Assembly (NCBI GenBank): GCA_934045075.1
Contig: OW203740.1
Span: 20,349,878-20,413,877 of the forward strand
Origin: Yponomeuta sedellus
Lineage: Eukaryota > Arthropoda > Insecta > Lepidoptera > Yponomeutidae
Length of the DNA stretch: 64,000 bases
Direction: 5' to 3'
In this document: positions 62,580 to 64,000 of the stretch, piece by piece
How positions within the stretch are numbered: the first letter of the stretch is position 1
Layout of the letters: the number at the start of each line of letters is the position of its first letter
Program-made: the position numbers and the translations under genes
The notes under the pieces: generated by a model
Databases searched by the model: none
Seen by the model: only the letters and a program-made list of their open reading frames with translations
Told to the model about the DNA's origin: nothing

Positions 62580-62800
62580 CAATTCACCCATCGATAATAT
62601 ATCGTACGGAAGATCCGAACGTATATAAGCCAGCACTGGAGAGAAACGACTCACGCGAGTAATTACGACACGACTGGGGCAAATGTGACGTCATGGCCGA
62701 TAATCGAGCGAGGTTACCTACACGCTCAGTCTGGCATCAGTTCAGTCTATCAGTCTGGATTGACGTGACTGACACCAGAATTATGTAATGGACGAACACA
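62580..62800 (+). promoter_or_regulatory. Promoter-like region with TATA box and CRE
   Basis: TATATAAG (62622-62629) is followed 31 nt later by a TCA start-like trinucleotide. A perfect cAMP-response palindrome TGACGTCA lies at 62686-62693. Several CAGTCT repeats follow at 62725-62760. No ORF starts downstream in the window. Confidence 0.35.
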
Positions 62801-62984
62801 CGACGGATAGAAAGTAGTCCATAAAGTAGGGTAATGTAGTCGCTGTCGCCCCTGTCAGTTGTCAAATTAGTACGTTTACCTGAGTTGGTTAACTAAGCTT
62901 GGCGCTCAGCTATGAAGATTGTAAGGAAAAAGAAAGTGAGTTATGTGGTGATAAAGATATATAATTAATAAATTTTAGGTCTTT

Positions 62985-63090
62985 AACAAACCCGGACTTG
63001 GCCCCCGTGGTGGAGTATGGCGTAACCTTCCTGCGATGCAGGAAGAGACCCGTGCCCCAGCAGTGGGGACATTTAAGGGTTGATAACGTA
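62985..63090 (+). repeat. 5S-derived SINE 3' end
   Basis: ACAAACCCGGACTTGGCCCC to TTAAGGGTTGATAACG. Confidence 0.85.
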
Positions 63091-63640
63091 ACGTAACGAG
63101 TAATGTAATGCTTTGGTTTAATTTCGCTGTTATGTTGCAATGTTCATGAAAGCAATGGCAATTTCAAGCGCTGGGGTATTTGAACACCTACGGTACTTAG
63201 GTTTTCCTTCACGGTTTACAAATCGTCGGTATAAAGGTAAAACTCATTAACTGCTTTTCCATTTTTTTATTTATAAACTGATAATTATTTTTGCCCAAAA
63301 ATAACACTATCTAGTTTAAGCATAAACAAATTACGATGGGTGAGCGTTTTTACTTCTGTCCTAAATATTACATTTAGTATCTCAAATTCACATTAGCGCA
63401 GTTTCTACGATTAGGCTCTTTTGCAGTTACTGAATTTTACCTTTATACCGACGAAATGTTATTCAGTTCTTCACTTCAGTCAACCCATGACCACGGCAGC
63501 TGAAACGTTGTCGAAACGTCGGGAATTAGGTTAATTCCGTTTTACCTAATAAATACTTGCGATTATACCCGTTTAATATATAACTACTTACAAGTATGTA
63601 AGAGCTTCGCGAGTCATTAAGAAATGTTATTCCTAATAGG
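63091..63640. other. AT-rich DNA with an M2-like fragment
   Basis: 63480-63560 has GTTGTCGAAACGTCGGGAAT and AATTCCGTTTTACCTAATAA, resembling the M2 core. No gene. Confidence 0.45.
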
Positions 63641-63654
63641 ACTCGTTGGATATA

Positions 63655-64000
63655 GGCCTCATACAAGCCAAGCCACCTCCTTCAGTCTTCGGACGTCCTC
63701 GTCCAGCCACTGCCAGCAATTTGCCTCAGATCGTCGGTCCAGCGAGTTGGTGAGTCTTATACTGCGTTTCCAGTTCATGTATTACACTGCTAGCACTCTG
63801 TCTCAGATCGTCAGTCTAGCGAGCCGGTGGGCGTCCTACGCTGCGTTTGCTATTTGGTGTATTACACTGGCAGCACTCTGGCTCAGATCTCGTTGGCCCA
63901 GCGAACCGGTGGGCGTCCTACGCTGCGTTTGCTATTTTTTGTACTACACTGGCAGTACTCTACCTTAGATATTGTTGGTCCAGCGAGCCGATGGGCGTCC
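63655..64000 (-). repeat. 82-bp tandem repeats of an RTE LINE ORF end
   Basis: Units begin at about 63742, 63824, 63906 and 63988 (GCCGGTGGGCGTCCTACGCT), exact 82-bp spacing, and run past the window edge. On the minus strand each unit carries a degenerate RTE C-terminal motif (RPPVRWANEI). The leftmost part (CGTCCTCGTCCAGCCACTGC) is the ordinary LINE end. Confidence 0.8.

Overview
The window looks like a gene-poor, AT-rich, transposon-packed stretch of an insect nuclear genome, most likely a moth or butterfly. The evidence is the repeat content: a 5S-rRNA-derived SINE of the type known from noctuid moths, several tRNA-derived SINEs, RTE-type LINE 3' ends, Tc1/mariner-type MITEs, and insect copia and gypsy elements. 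I found no intact host protein-coding gene. Every long reading frame belongs to a retrotransposon.

Two nearly complete LTR retrotransposons dominate, both on the minus strand. At 4316-12422 lies a gypsy/errantivirus-type element. Its two 220-bp LTRs read as identical and it has a 4-bp GAAC target duplication. It carries a primer-binding site matching the 3' end of tRNA-Leu, gag, a UUUAAAC -1 frameshift site, pol interrupted by one in-frame amber codon, and a 5'-truncated env-like frame. At 45628-50302 lies a copia element. Its two 194-bp LTRs read as identical, its target duplication is TTAAT, its primer-binding site is the copia-type complement to the anticodon arm of initiator tRNA-Met, and one uninterrupted Gag-Pol frame encodes all expected domains. 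Both are recent insertions; only the copia appears coding-intact.

The rest is layered short repeats. (1) A 5S-rRNA-derived SINE occurs in more than a dozen full or 3' copies; the one at 61234-61595 is bounded by an 11-bp target duplication. (2) At least three tRNA-derived SINE families are present. (3) About eighteen copies belong to a tRNA-like retroposon family. Its copies begin or end at the same two termini, are flanked by 10-15-bp target duplications, and are very often folded back on themselves as inverted repeats; one copy is a tandem dimer. This is the most unusual structure here. (4) RTE and other LINE tails include GC-rich 5'-truncated pieces at 32678-32910 and 36371-37263 with clear 13-15-bp target duplications. 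(5) There are several MITE families, a Tc1-like transposase relic at 21516-21950, and two long tetranucleotide microsatellites seeded by retroposon sequence.

Regulatory DNA of possible host origin is limited. At 32911-33147 on the minus strand there is a heat-shock-type promoter: heat-shock elements, a TATA box and an initiator spaced 30 nt apart. A LINE fragment is inserted at its start site, and no coding sequence is visible downstream. Weaker promoter-like stretches lie at 4088-4315 (CCAAT boxes and TATA, just before the gypsy insertion) and 62580-62800 (TATA and a perfect CRE).
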